Notes under the pieces: generated by a model | Seen by the model: the letters and a program-made list of their open reading frames with translations, nothing else | Database searches by the model: none | Told to the model about the DNA's origin: nothing | DNA from: Flammeovirgaceae bacterium UBA2371 | GTDB lineage: Bacteria > Bacteroidota > Bacteroidia > Cytophagales > Cyclobacteriaceae | Assembly (NCBI GenBank): GCA_002345965.1 | Contig: DDTF01000057.1 | Coordinates: 1 to 25,972 of the forward strand | Direction: 5' to 3' | Length of the DNA stretch: 25,972 nucleotides | Shown here: positions 1-8,762 of the stretch, one piece after another | Numbering within the stretch: position 1 is the stretch's first letter | Layout of the letters: every line of letters starts with the position of its first letter | Position numbers and translations under genes: made by a program

Positions 1-2358
1 TTCAGCAGTGAGGCGCCTCCCCGCATCTACTGGACTGAAAATGTGGGAGGCGGTGGCGGTGACGATGAAATCCACCGGGTAGACTTCAACGGTGGCGATT
101 TCGAAATTGTCTATTCAGGATTTTCTGATGAGATCAGTGGCATTGCCATGGATCCGGTCAACGAATTTGTGTATTGGACAGATGCGGCCCAGGCAGAAGT
201 TTTTCGTGGTAAAATCGGAGAGGCAGGATTTATCAATATAGAAAAACTCGTTGATGTCAATCCCGGAGTTCCAAACAACCTGCAGGACCTGACCTTGGAT
301 GTGCCCAACACCATGCTCTATTATACGCATGGCAATTCGCAGGTAGGATTTACCAACAAGATTTCGGCTGCGGATTTTTCACAACCCTTTCCCCTCACCC
401 CCACCGAACTTATCGACCTGGGCACTGAAGTGCCCTTTGGCATTGCGCTGGACTTAACCGCTGTTCCCAACAAAATATATTTTACCACCAATGAAGACAC
501 CGGCCCCGATATTGTAGCCCGTTTGCGGAGGATGAACCTGAGTGGCGGCCCTTCAGAACTTTTATTCGAAATCACTACCCCCGATGATCCCGATGCCATT
601 TATTTCCGCGATGTGAAGATGGATGAAATCAATGGGGACGTGCACTGGTCGGGTGGTGCCGTGGATGCCATTAACGGATTCATCATGCGCAACGACATCA
701 GCGATCTCATTCCGTTTTTTTCTCCCAACTTCTTTACGTTTCCCGGTGAGCCCAGGGGCATCGACATCGACCCCATCAACAGCGAGATCTATTGGGTTTG
801 TCGCGGGGCACTTAACGGCACCAATCCCGTCATGATCATGAAGTCCAACCTGGATGGCTCCAACATCACGCTCATTCACAAGGTGAATATTTTCCCTAGC
901 GGCTATCCTGCAGTGCCACCGGGATCCGCCTTCCTGGCACTGGACCTTCGCGGTCTGGCGGCCTCTTGTGCCAGTCCACCCACCACAACGATTGCCATTG
1001 TAGCCAATATCTGCGAAGGCAACACCATCAACCTGTCGGCTTCCCTGGGAGGCTCGGCCTCCACGGGCATGTGGACCACTACCGGTGACGGTGGCTTCGA
1101 CAACACTACTTCCCTCACCCCCATCTACACACCCGGGCCCAATGACATCCTCAATGGTGCGGTAGATTTTACTTTTACAACGGATGATCCCGATGGTGCA
1201 GGTCCTTGTGTGGCTGCACTGGATGTCACTACTGTGGGCATCGACCGGGCGGCTACTGTCAATGCGGGTGCGAACCAAACCATTTGTGCCGGTGACGTGG
1301 TTTCCCTAACGGCCACCATGGGTACCTTCTCCAGCAATCCTTCCTGGATGGCATCGGGGTTGGGCACCTTCTCCGCCTCCACTTCACTCACTACCACCTA
1401 TACCCCTACGGCTGCGGACATTGCTGCAGGCACCGTCACGTTCACCCTCACGGTAGATGGCACAGGCAACTGTCCGCAAGCCACGAGTCAGCTCACCGTC
1501 ACCATCACCCAACCCATCACTGCAGGAGCGCTTACGCTCAGCAGCAACGTGGGCCAGGTGGTGAACACGGATGTGATTGCCGCCTCCACCATCAACACAG
1601 GCGATGTGATCACCGTGACCATTCCCACCGCGCCCACCAAGGGCACGGCAGCAGTGCAACCCAACAATACCATCAGCTACACGGCCTCCAATGGCACCGT
1701 GGGTGCCGACTCGTACATGTACCGCATTTGCAATCAGTGCAACCTGTGCAGCGATGCTACCGTGTCGATCACCATCATCAATGAACCACCCGTGATCACC
1801 GTTCCCCCTGCTGTCATTACGGTGCTCGTGGGAGAGAACGTAACCATTCCGTTCAGCACTTTCATCGCAGACCCCAACGCCAACATCGACTTCAATTCCA
1901 TAACCATTATCACCGGCCCTGTCAGCAATGCGGCAGCCACTTTCGATTCCAATTTTGACCTGACACTGGATTACAGCAACACCACATTTGCAGGTACCGA
2001 CCAGCTCACCATTGAAGTATGTGATTTACTGAGCGCCTGCACGCAAACCACTTTGTCCATTGAGGTAGACGGAGAGATCACCGCCTTCAACGGCCTCTCG
2101 CCCAATGGCGACAATCGCAACGACTATTTTAAAATTCAAAACCTGGCGGCACTGGAACCCAACAACAAAGTGACCATCTACAATCGCTGGGGCGACAAGG
2201 TGTTTGAAATGGACAGGTACGACAGCAACATTGCAGACAGGCGTTTTGAGGGAAAACAAAACAATGGCAGTGAATTGCCCAGCGGAGTGTACTTCTACAG
2301 GGTGGAATTTGAAAGTAACAGAGAAGAACTGACCGGTTACTTAACACTCAAAAAATAG
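1..2358 (+). CDS. T9SS type B cargo protein A1: YWTD-type beta-propeller, Ig-like domains, CHU_C (5' partial)
   Basis: The frame is open from base 1, and its first residues (PPRIYWTEN) match an internal segment of paralogs A2 and A3 near residue 290. The signal peptide and first propeller, about 290 residues, therefore lie outside the window. The visible part starts with YWTD/LDL-receptor-B-like blades (VYWTD near 170-182, IYWV near 790), to about base 960. Two Ig/PKD-like domains follow (about 970-1495), each with an early Cys and a YTP motif; A2 and A3 lack them. Next come two cadherin-like domains (about 1500-2065), with a Cys cluster CNQCNLC near 1729-1749, and a CHU_C sorting domain (about 2077-2355: LSPNGDNRNDYF, IYNRWGDKVFEM, GYLTLKK). 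The family is exported by T9SS and anchored at or released from the cell surface. Any ligand is unknown; adhesion or gliding is inference. The 64-nt gap to A2 suggests co-transcription. Confidence 0.88.
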   Translation, partial: FSSEAPPRIYWTENVGGGGGDDEIHRVDFNGGDFEIVYSGFSDEISGIAMDPVNEFVYWTDAAQAEVFRGKIGEAGFINIEKLVDVNPGVPNNLQDLTLDVPNTMLYYTHGNSQVGFTNKISAADFSQPFPLTPTELIDLGTEVPFGIALDLTAVPNKIYFTTNEDTGPDIVARLRRMNLSGGPSELLFEITTPDDPDAIYFRDVKMDEINGDVHWSGGAVDAINGFIMRNDISDLIPFFSPNFFTFPGEPRGIDIDPINSEIYWVCRGALNGTNPVMIMKSNLDGSNITLIHKVNIFPSGYPAVPPGSAFLALDLRGLAASCASPPTTTIAIVANICEGNTINLSASLGGSASTGMWTTTGDGGFDNTTSLTPIYTPGPNDILNGAVDFTFTTDDPDGAGPCVAALDVTTVGIDRAATVNAGANQTICAGDVVSLTATMGTFSSNPSWMASGLGTFSASTSLTTTYTPTAADIAAGTVTFTLTVDGTGNCPQATSQLTVTITQPITAGALTLSSNVGQVVNTDVIAASTINTGDVITVTIPTAPTKGTAAVQPNNTISYTASNGTVGADSYMYRICNQCNLCSDATVSITIINEPPVITVPPAVITVLVGENVTIPFSTFIADPNANIDFNSITIITGPVSNAAATFDSNFDLTLDYSNTTFAGTDQLTIEVCDLLSACTQTTLSIEVDGEITAFNGLSPNGDNRNDYFKIQNLAALEPNNKVTIYNRWGDKVFEMDRYDSNIADRRFEGKQNNGSELPSGVYFYRVEFESNREELTGYLTLKK

Positions 2359-2422
2359 ATTTAACAGCGAAATCAACAAACTACTTCCTACCTTGAGGTA
2401 GTGAATTTCGTAGTAAAATCTT

Positions 2423-5026
2423 ATGAAGCACGGTAGCGCTATTCTGGTCTTCGGTTTGCTTTTCATCTCCACCCTTGGTTTTTCCCAAAAGCTGTACATC
2501 GCTGAAAACGGTGCAACGGATATCAGGAGGAGCAATACGGACGGTACTTCTTTAGAAAATGTATCGGGGTTTGCCACCGTCAACACCCTCAGAAGTATGG
2601 TGATGGACGAACAGCGCAACACGATTTTCTGGATTGAATCCAACACCCTCATCAAAAAAGCAACGCTTACCGTAATAGGTGGCAACACGCGGTTGGGTTT
2701 TGCTTCCAACTTTGCCAGTGTGACGGGTGCCAACTTTCAATCGCTGGCCGTGAATCCCCAAACCAGGGAGTTGTTGCTTTCCAGCAACGGCAGTATCTAC
2801 AAAACCAATCTTGACGCCACCACCACCATCACTGCATTGCCCGCTCCCTATATTTCTGGTCTCAATGCTACCAACATCGATGTAGATCTGGTCAACGGGA
2901 AAATATATTTTATACGCCCTATTACCACCACCGAAATATGGATCGCCAACTTAAATGCACCTGCCAATCCAATACAGATCGTGCCGGATTCTCAAGCCAA
3001 CGACATTGCGGTTGATCCTGCTGGTGGCAAAATCTATCACACCACCAATATCTTTTTCCCTACAACAGAAGGTCAGGTGGTTTCAAGAGACCTGACAACG
3101 GGCAACAATCCCGTTCCTATCGTAACGGGCCAGCCTGTAGGGCTCAGGGGAATAGCCGTAGACAGAACCAACGGATTTCTCTTCTGGGCAGACGGCACTT
3201 CCGCCATTGGCAGATCGAGTCTCACTGGCACAGGAAAAATAAATGTGGTTACCGGCCTCAACGGTCCTGTGGATGTGGCCCTCGATTTCAGCACGTCCGT
3301 GCCCCCTAAATTGTACTGGACCGAACCCAACGTCAACGAAGTGCAACGCATCAACACCAACGGCTCGGACTTCGAGCGCTACTATTTCAATCCAGGTGCT
3401 ACCCCCAATGGCATTGCCATCGACCAAAAGTCAAGGTACGCCTACTGGACCGATGAGTCTCAGGCCAACATCATCAAGGGCCTGATCAACGAGACCACTT
3501 TTTCTGACCTGGATACTTTAATAGATTATCCCAATGCCGTCAATGGCATTGGCGGCATCGCATTGGATCCCTCCAACCACATGATGTATTTTGCCTACAC
3601 CGCTGGAAACAGAGTGCAGCGTGCCGACTACAATGCACCTACTCCCATTGCCGTGATTGAAGACCTGGCTACCATCAACAACCCGTTTGGTGTGGCCCTC
3701 GATCTGGTCAGAAGAAAATTGTATTACACCTCCAACAGCCTGGGCGCGTCCAACACCGGTACCCTCACCCGTGCCAACCTCGATGGCACGAATAAGGAAA
3801 TACTGATTACACAAACGGCCCCCGGTCCGCAGCGGTACATGCACGATGTGAAAGTAGATGCCAAAAACGGAATCGTCTATTGGGTGTTTACGGAAGCCAA
3901 CGGACTGGCCACCATCTACAAAGCCAACATTGCCAACGTGGCCAGCACCGTCACCCCATTGATCGCCAACACACAGGGAGAAATAAGGGGATTGGAAATC
4001 GACTTTCGCACGGACAAACTCTGGTGGGTGTCTCGCGGCATTGTAGCCACCACCCCACCCGCCATCAAAATGGCCAAGCTCTCTGACGGCACAGGCATCA
4101 GTACCTTGCGCACCATCACGTTTACCCCTCCACGCGCCAATTTTATTGCGCTGGACCAGGGATGCGAACAGCCCATCGCTGCCGCGTTGTCCCTCAACAC
4201 CCAATTGGGGCAAGCTTCCACAGCCGATCCCAAAGCGGCTGCCTATCATCACATCACGGATGTGATCACCGTAAGCATCGTGCAGGCCCCCACCAAGGGT
4301 GCAGCCGTATTGCAGGCTGACGGAAAAATCACCTATACTCCCAACAATGGCACCGTGGGCGCAGATGTAATCACCTACCAGATTTGCAATCAATGCGGAC
4401 TGTGCGATCAGGCCATCGTGTCCATCGACATTCCCAACGTTCCTCCTGTGATCACCTCTCCGGGAAGTATACAGGTAACAGCGGGAAGCAGTGTCACCAT
4501 TCCCATCAGCAGCCTGCTGTCGGACGCCAACAACAACCTCGACATTGCCACCTTGTCGGTACTGCTGCCGCCATTAAGTGGCGCCACTGCCAGCTTCAAC
4601 AGCAACAATGAGTTGGTGCTTGATTATACCAACGTGACCTTCGCTGGAACCGACAACCTGACCATTCAGGTATGTGACCTGGCCCTGGCCTGCACCACAC
4701 TGCCCATCAGCATTACGGTAAATACCGCGCCACCACCTTCCTCCATCCGGATTTACAACGGGCTCTCACCCAATGGCGATAATTTCAATCCTTATTTTAA
4801 AATAGAAAACATAGAAATTATAGCACCCAAGAACAGTGTTACCATTTACAATCGCTGGGGCGACAAGGTCTTTGAGATGGAGGACTATATCAACACCAAT
4901 CCGGCCAAACGGTTTGAAGGAAAACAAAACGATGGCACCGAACTGCCAAGCGGAGTGTATTTCTACAAGATAAAATTTCCATCCAACAGCGAAGAAATTA
5001 CCGGTTACCTGACGCTCAAAAAATAA
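2423..5026 (+). CDS. T9SS type B cargo protein A2: double YWTD-type beta-propeller, cadherin-like domains, CHU_C
   Basis: A protein of 867 residues. A Sec signal peptide (MKHGSAILVFGLLFISTLGFSQ, cleavage near 22) supports the ATG at 2423. Two tandem propellers built from YWTD-like blades span roughly residues 23-285 and 288-580 (LYWTEPN, AYWTDES, GIAVD or IALD strands). Two cadherin/Ig-like domains follow (about 580-672 and 672-770), the first ending with the Cys cluster CNQCGLC. A CHU_C domain (774-867) has LSPNGDNF, IYNRWGDKVFEM and GYLTLKK. It is exported through Sec then T9SS, with the CHU_C domain as the type B signal. A2 is closely related to A3 and, over its second half, to A1, so the three arose by duplication. 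YWTD propellers usually bind proteins or glycans; the partner here is unknown. It lacks the two extra Ig-like domains of A1. Confidence 0.93.
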   Translation: MKHGSAILVFGLLFISTLGFSQKLYIAENGATDIRRSNTDGTSLENVSGFATVNTLRSMVMDEQRNTIFWIESNTLIKKATLTVIGGNTRLGFASNFASVTGANFQSLAVNPQTRELLLSSNGSIYKTNLDATTTITALPAPYISGLNATNIDVDLVNGKIYFIRPITTTEIWIANLNAPANPIQIVPDSQANDIAVDPAGGKIYHTTNIFFPTTEGQVVSRDLTTGNNPVPIVTGQPVGLRGIAVDRTNGFLFWADGTSAIGRSSLTGTGKINVVTGLNGPVDVALDFSTSVPPKLYWTEPNVNEVQRINTNGSDFERYYFNPGATPNGIAIDQKSRYAYWTDESQANIIKGLINETTFSDLDTLIDYPNAVNGIGGIALDPSNHMMYFAYTAGNRVQRADYNAPTPIAVIEDLATINNPFGVALDLVRRKLYYTSNSLGASNTGTLTRANLDGTNKEILITQTAPGPQRYMHDVKVDAKNGIVYWVFTEANGLATIYKANIANVASTVTPLIANTQGEIRGLEIDFRTDKLWWVSRGIVATTPPAIKMAKLSDGTGISTLRTITFTPPRANFIALDQGCEQPIAAALSLNTQLGQASTADPKAAAYHHITDVITVSIVQAPTKGAAVLQADGKITYTPNNGTVGADVITYQICNQCGLCDQAIVSIDIPNVPPVITSPGSIQVTAGSSVTIPISSLLSDANNNLDIATLSVLLPPLSGATASFNSNNELVLDYTNVTFAGTDNLTIQVCDLALACTTLPISITVNTAPPPSSIRIYNGLSPNGDNFNPYFKIENIEIIAPKNSVTIYNRWGDKVFEMEDYINTNPAKRFEGKQNDGTELPSGVYFYKIKFPSNSEEITGYLTLKK

Positions 5027-5031
5027 GTAGC

Positions 5032-5049
5032 TGAATTGGTTTCAATTCA
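5032..5049 (+). terminator. Hairpin directly after A2, possible terminator or 3' stabiliser
   Basis: TGAATTG (5032-5038) and CAATTCA (5043-5049) form a perfect 7-bp stem with a GTTT loop, starting 6 nt after the A2 stop codon. The stem is AT-rich and no U-tract follows, so intrinsic termination is doubtful. It may only mark the transcript end. Confidence 0.3.
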
Positions 5050-5108
5050 TTGGCTGTCAACTAGTGAATATCTAATCAAAGACACTATTAAATCGACCCA
5101 ATTATGTG

Positions 5109-5116
5109 TATCTTTT
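5109..5116 (+). promoter_or_regulatory. Candidate Bacteroidota -7 element upstream of B1
   Basis: TATCTTTT fits the TAnnTTTG -7 consensus except at the last base and lies 27 nt before the chosen ATG at 5136. A nearly identical TATCTTTA lies 30 nt before paralog B2 and a related TACCTTAG lies 31 nt before acn. No clear TTTG -33 element is present at the expected spacing, so this is a weak call. Confidence 0.33.
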
Positions 5117-5135
5117 AGGGTCAAAGGTTTTTTCC

Positions 5136-8100
5136 ATGAGATTTGTTGACCTTCCTGAACTGCTTTCAAAGAAAACCACTCAATACGAGACGCTCGCCTC
5201 ACGTATTGCAAGCGGGCAAAAAGACGGGAAATTCTACCGCCATAGCCCTAAAAAAAGAACCTGGCTACTGACCAAACTCCATAAACTCAACCGACAAATA
5301 AAAGCGCTGAAGTGGCAATGGAAAGTGGCCGCCATTGGTGGATCCTTTGCCATACTGGCTCCCGGAGACAAAGTAGCGGCACAGAATTTGGGTCCGTATG
5401 TTTTACAAAACCGGGCCAACAACCCATTGCGTGCCCCGCTTACCGGTGCAGAACATCGTCCTACCATGGTAGACCTCGACAACGATGGCGATTATGATAT
5501 TGTGGCGGGCAGCAAGAGCAACTCCTATTATCTGTTGTTGTTTACCAACGATGGCACCGTTGCTTCGCCAGGGTTCCTATCTAACTTTCTGTATGATCAT
5601 CTGGGCGCTAAAATTCCCGCAGGGAGCCCGGCCTTTGCCGACCTGGATGGTGATGGCGATCTGGATCTCGCGGTGGCAGACATCAATGGCATTCGCTACT
5701 ATCAGAACATCAATGGACAATTGACGCCACAAACCGGAGCAGCGAATCCGTTTGATAGCTTCTCTACTTACGTCTACCGTTATCCCAGTATCTCTTTTGT
5801 CAACTTCGATGGTGATGGCGACTTTGATTTATTGTTTGCTGACGAAGATTCTTATCCCAACAGGGCAAAACTGTTGTACTTTGAAAATGACGGATCGTTA
5901 AACTTTTCGTTAGCGCCTCTCTCTGTCTCCCCAACCATTGTAGGAGATTCCGATTTTGACGAGCCCATTCCGCTGATGGCCGATGTGGATGGCGATGGTG
6001 AAATTGACCTGATCATAGGCACTTACGACCGCGATATAAAATTCTTCAAAGGCAGTGGCGCTACCTTCACCAGGCAAACCGGACCCTGGAATCCGGTAAG
6101 CAAAACCGGAAATCCTTTTTATGACCTGACCACTGGTCCTGACAATCACTCCTTTTACGCGGTGGCTCCCGGACTTGCCGACATGGACAACGATGGTGAT
6201 GTAGATCTGTTTATGGGATTTCAGGAAGAGTATGGAGAGGAACAGGCATTCCTCTATTATGAGAATACAGGTGATGCTGTATTTGTTGAAAGAAGTTTTC
6301 TGGGAAATCCCTTCGATGGTGTAGATGTGGGCGATGAAGGCGTGCCCTTTTTTGTTGACGTGGACGGTGATGGTCAGACTGATGCACTGTTGGGTGGCAG
6401 AAATGGTTTTCCCCTACCTTCCCTCCAGTATTATAAAAATACCAATGGCAACTTCGACCTGGTGACAGGGGCAGCCAGTCCGTTTGACGGGTTAAACATC
6501 GGCAGCTTTGAAGGGGCCAAACCCGAAATGGTTGACATGGATGATGATGGTGACCTTGACCTGATCACAGGAAGCCGTAATTATGGTGCGCGCTATTTCC
6601 GAAACGATAACGGCACCTTTGTTGAACTGCCACAAAATGGCACCAATCCTTTTTATGGTATTGGCATAGACCAAACCAACCCATCCATCGCTTTGGTAGA
6701 CATCGATGGCGATGGCGACTTTGACTTGTTTGCAGGAAATGGCGGAGGTACTGTTGATTTTTTTGAAAACATCGGAACGAAATCCGCTCCTCAGTTTCAG
6801 ATTCCTTCCAATCCAGGTGACAACCCGCTGGATGCATCCCATATTCCGCAGTTCGCCAGCAGCTTCTTCAGCATGGGGCCCGAAACACAGATTAGATTTG
6901 GAGACATTGATCATGATGGTGACTTTGACTTACTGCTCGGGGGCTATTATTACAATTACCCTACAGCAGGAAGCGGTTTGTTCTATTTCGAAAACACCGG
7001 AACACCGTTAGCACCCAACTTTGTCATGCAACCCGGATTTTTTATTTCCAATTCGGTAACCCAACCCAACCCCGGAATGATTGACGTTGACGGAGATGGA
7101 GACATTGATTTTTTTGTGGGCAACGGAAGTGGAAAATTTGAATATTACCGCAATGAAAATCCTGCCCCGCAAACTACCGTTACACCCAATACTGTTGTTT
7201 ACAATTTTGGGTCGGGAGCACTTGCTGTTGATGCCACCCTCACCCTGGCAGACACTGATAGTGACATGATCGCCCAGGCAATCATAACAATTCAAGGATT
7301 CCAGTCTGGCGACTTACTTGGTTTTACTCCTCAGGGAAACGTGACGGGCAACTACGATCCGTTGACAGGCATTCTCACTTTATCCGGTAAAGATATGGTG
7401 AGCACTTATCAAAGTGTGCTTCGGTCAATTACTTACGACTACAACGGAAACAAACCTACTTCATCAGGACGCAAAGGCAGTGCATCAGCAAGAACAGTGG
7501 TGGTCAATAAGTCTATTCAGTTTTCTGTATTTGATGTAGAGTTAACCACCCCGGTGATACAATCGGTGGCTGTAGCCCTCACGGTAGCCAACGAAGTTCC
7601 AACTCTGGCAACGTCTGCCTCACCTGTCATTTTCTCCAGTGCTCCCGTGATAGTGAATGGCACATTAACAGTGAATGACCCAGATGACCTCGATCTTGCA
7701 GCCGCTACGGTGCAAATAAGCTCCTCCACATTGATGGCCAACGAGGATGTGCTGTTGTTTTCCAATCAGAATGGCATCACTGGATCGTACAACAGTGCAA
7801 CCGGTGTCCTTTCACTCTCCGGTGTGGCAAGTGTAGCCAACTACCAGCTGGCTTTGCGAAGTGTTCAATATCAAAACACATCACCAGCCCCCAACACAAC
7901 CAGCCGGATCATTGAATTCAGGGTTGACGATGGTGAAGCCATGAGCAACATGGTAAGCAATACTATCACCATTTCACCCGCCAATCAGCCACCGGCCATT
8001 GAAAAGAGTACACTCAATACGGTGATCAACAATTCTGTGACGATAGACCTGTCCAACATCATCAGCGATCCGGATGGCAACCTGGATCCACTTTCATTTA

Positions 8101-8564
8101 AGATAATCCCTAATGTGCTGCCTACACCATCGAGAGTAGGAAATGCAACAATTGTCAACTCCTTACTAACAGTGGATTATTTTGGGACAAACTTCGCTGG
8201 AACCGATTATGTCACCGTGGAAGCCTGTGACCTTGGTGCACTTTGTACTGCTGCCGAAATTACTATTGAGGTGGCAGGCAACATTGTGGTACGGAATGGC
8301 GTATCTCCCAATGGTGATGGCTCCAATGATTTCTTCCAACTGGACAACATCCAATCGCTGGAACCACAAAACAAAGTATTGATCTATAATCGCTGGGGAG
8401 ACAAAGTATTTGAAGTGGATAATTATGACAACACGAATCCCGCTAAACGATTCAATGGAGAAAGCGACAACGGCAAAAACCTGCCAAGTGGTGTTTACTT
8501 TTATAAAATAAAATTCAGCAGTGGTGCCCCTGAGATGACTGGGTATCTAACCCTCAAACGTTAG
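5136..8564 (+). CDS. T9SS type B cargo protein B1: FG-GAP/VCBS repeats, two adhesin-type repeats, CHU_C
   Basis: A protein of 1142 residues from ATG 5136. A GTG at 5106 would add ten residues that B2 lacks, and the alignment with B2 starts at 5136. Residues 1-62 are a Lys/Arg-rich, coiled-coil-like extension (LLSKK, LASRI, KLHKLNRQ, LKWQ). A short hydrophobic stretch (KVAAIGGSFAILA) and an A-A-Q cleavage site near 83 follow. Ten DxDxDG calcium-loop motifs of the FG-GAP/VCBS type (for example DLDGDGDLDLAVAD, DIDHDGDFDLLLGG) run to about residue 671 and probably form an integrin-alpha-like propeller. Two adhesin-type repeats follow (bases about 7183-7585 and 7590-7975; TGxYxxxTGxLxLxG then LRSxxY), then a cadherin-like domain and CHU_C (from about 8284; VSPNGDGSNDFF, IYNRWGDKVFEV, GYLTLKR). 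The role is probably a calcium-stabilised surface adhesin or enzyme scaffold (inference). Confidence 0.9.
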   Translation: MRFVDLPELLSKKTTQYETLASRIASGQKDGKFYRHSPKKRTWLLTKLHKLNRQIKALKWQWKVAAIGGSFAILAPGDKVAAQNLGPYVLQNRANNPLRAPLTGAEHRPTMVDLDNDGDYDIVAGSKSNSYYLLLFTNDGTVASPGFLSNFLYDHLGAKIPAGSPAFADLDGDGDLDLAVADINGIRYYQNINGQLTPQTGAANPFDSFSTYVYRYPSISFVNFDGDGDFDLLFADEDSYPNRAKLLYFENDGSLNFSLAPLSVSPTIVGDSDFDEPIPLMADVDGDGEIDLIIGTYDRDIKFFKGSGATFTRQTGPWNPVSKTGNPFYDLTTGPDNHSFYAVAPGLADMDNDGDVDLFMGFQEEYGEEQAFLYYENTGDAVFVERSFLGNPFDGVDVGDEGVPFFVDVDGDGQTDALLGGRNGFPLPSLQYYKNTNGNFDLVTGAASPFDGLNIGSFEGAKPEMVDMDDDGDLDLITGSRNYGARYFRNDNGTFVELPQNGTNPFYGIGIDQTNPSIALVDIDGDGDFDLFAGNGGGTVDFFENIGTKSAPQFQIPSNPGDNPLDASHIPQFASSFFSMGPETQIRFGDIDHDGDFDLLLGGYYYNYPTAGSGLFYFENTGTPLAPNFVMQPGFFISNSVTQPNPGMIDVDGDGDIDFFVGNGSGKFEYYRNENPAPQTTVTPNTVVYNFGSGALAVDATLTLADTDSDMIAQAIITIQGFQSGDLLGFTPQGNVTGNYDPLTGILTLSGKDMVSTYQSVLRSITYDYNGNKPTSSGRKGSASARTVVVNKSIQFSVFDVELTTPVIQSVAVALTVANEVPTLATSASPVIFSSAPVIVNGTLTVNDPDDLDLAAATVQISSSTLMANEDVLLFSNQNGITGSYNSATGVLSLSGVASVANYQLALRSVQYQNTSPAPNTTSRIIEFRVDDGEAMSNMVSNTITISPANQPPAIEKSTLNTVINNSVTIDLSNIISDPDGNLDPLSFKIIPNVLPTPSRVGNATIVNSLLTVDYFGTNFAGTDYVTVEACDLGALCTAAEITIEVAGNIVVRNGVSPNGDGSNDFFQLDNIQSLEPQNKVLIYNRWGDKVFEVDNYDNTNPAKRFNGESDNGKNLPSGVYFYKIKFSSGAPEMTGYLTLKR

Positions 8565-8574
8565 GACACAATAG

Positions 8575-8697
8575 CATTCTTCCCCTCGCAATACAAAAGG
8601 GTCACGTTCTCCTTTTCCAGGCGGAGTGATCTTGCATACAATAAAATTTCCAGGCAAAGGAGAAAAAATAGCAGGTTACCTGCCCTTCAAAAAATAG
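8575..8697 (+). pseudogene. Decayed C-terminal fragment of a CHU_C sorting domain
   Basis: In the frame ending at TAG 8695-8697, the codons from about 8608 read PFPGGVILHT followed by IKFPGKGEKIAGYLPFKK. This matches the end of A2 (LPSGVYFYKIKFPSNSEEI then TGYLTLKK) at about 14 of the last 27 positions. It also shares DNA words with A2 (GGCGGAGTG-like, ATAAAATTTCCA, GGTTACCTG). The bases after the stop (AAAAAATAGATTTA) match those after A1. The frame is closed upstream by TAG at 8572-8574 and has no start codon, so no product is expected. It is a relic of a fourth type A-like gene or of a recombination scar between B1 and A3. Similarity upstream of 8608 is weak. Confidence 0.75.
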
Positions 8698-8725
8698 ATT
8701 TAGGTTCAAAAAAATCAGGTCTCCC

Positions 8726-8755
8726 GCCTAACCTTAATTAGGCTTTTTCGTTTTG
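8726..8755 (+). terminator. Rho-independent terminator-like hairpin between the relic and A3
   Basis: GCCTAA (8726-8731) pairs perfectly with TTAGGC (8738-8743) over a CCTTAA loop and is followed by TTTTTCGTTTT. It lies 29 nt after the pseudogene stop and 8 nt before the A3 ATG. It may be the terminator of the lost gene, and now ends transcription from B1 or sits in the A3 leader. Confidence 0.55.
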
Positions 8756-8762
8756 CCCATTT

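Noticed and set aside
2388..2401. A CTACC-TTGA-GGTAG hairpin between A1 and A2 as a terminator.
   Set aside because: The 5-bp stem is short and no T-tract follows. It may be chance in a gap of 64 nt.
5106..5135. A GTG start for B1 ten codons upstream of 5136.
   Set aside because: The added residues are absent from B2, whose alignment with B1 begins at ATG 5136, and the GTG overlaps the candidate -7 element.
5460..7150. Regularly recurring GATGGxGATGG-like words that could look like a DNA repeat or CRISPR-like array.
   Set aside because: They encode the DxDxDGDxD calcium loops of FG-GAP/VCBS repeats with variable spacing and synonymous variation, so they reflect protein repeats.
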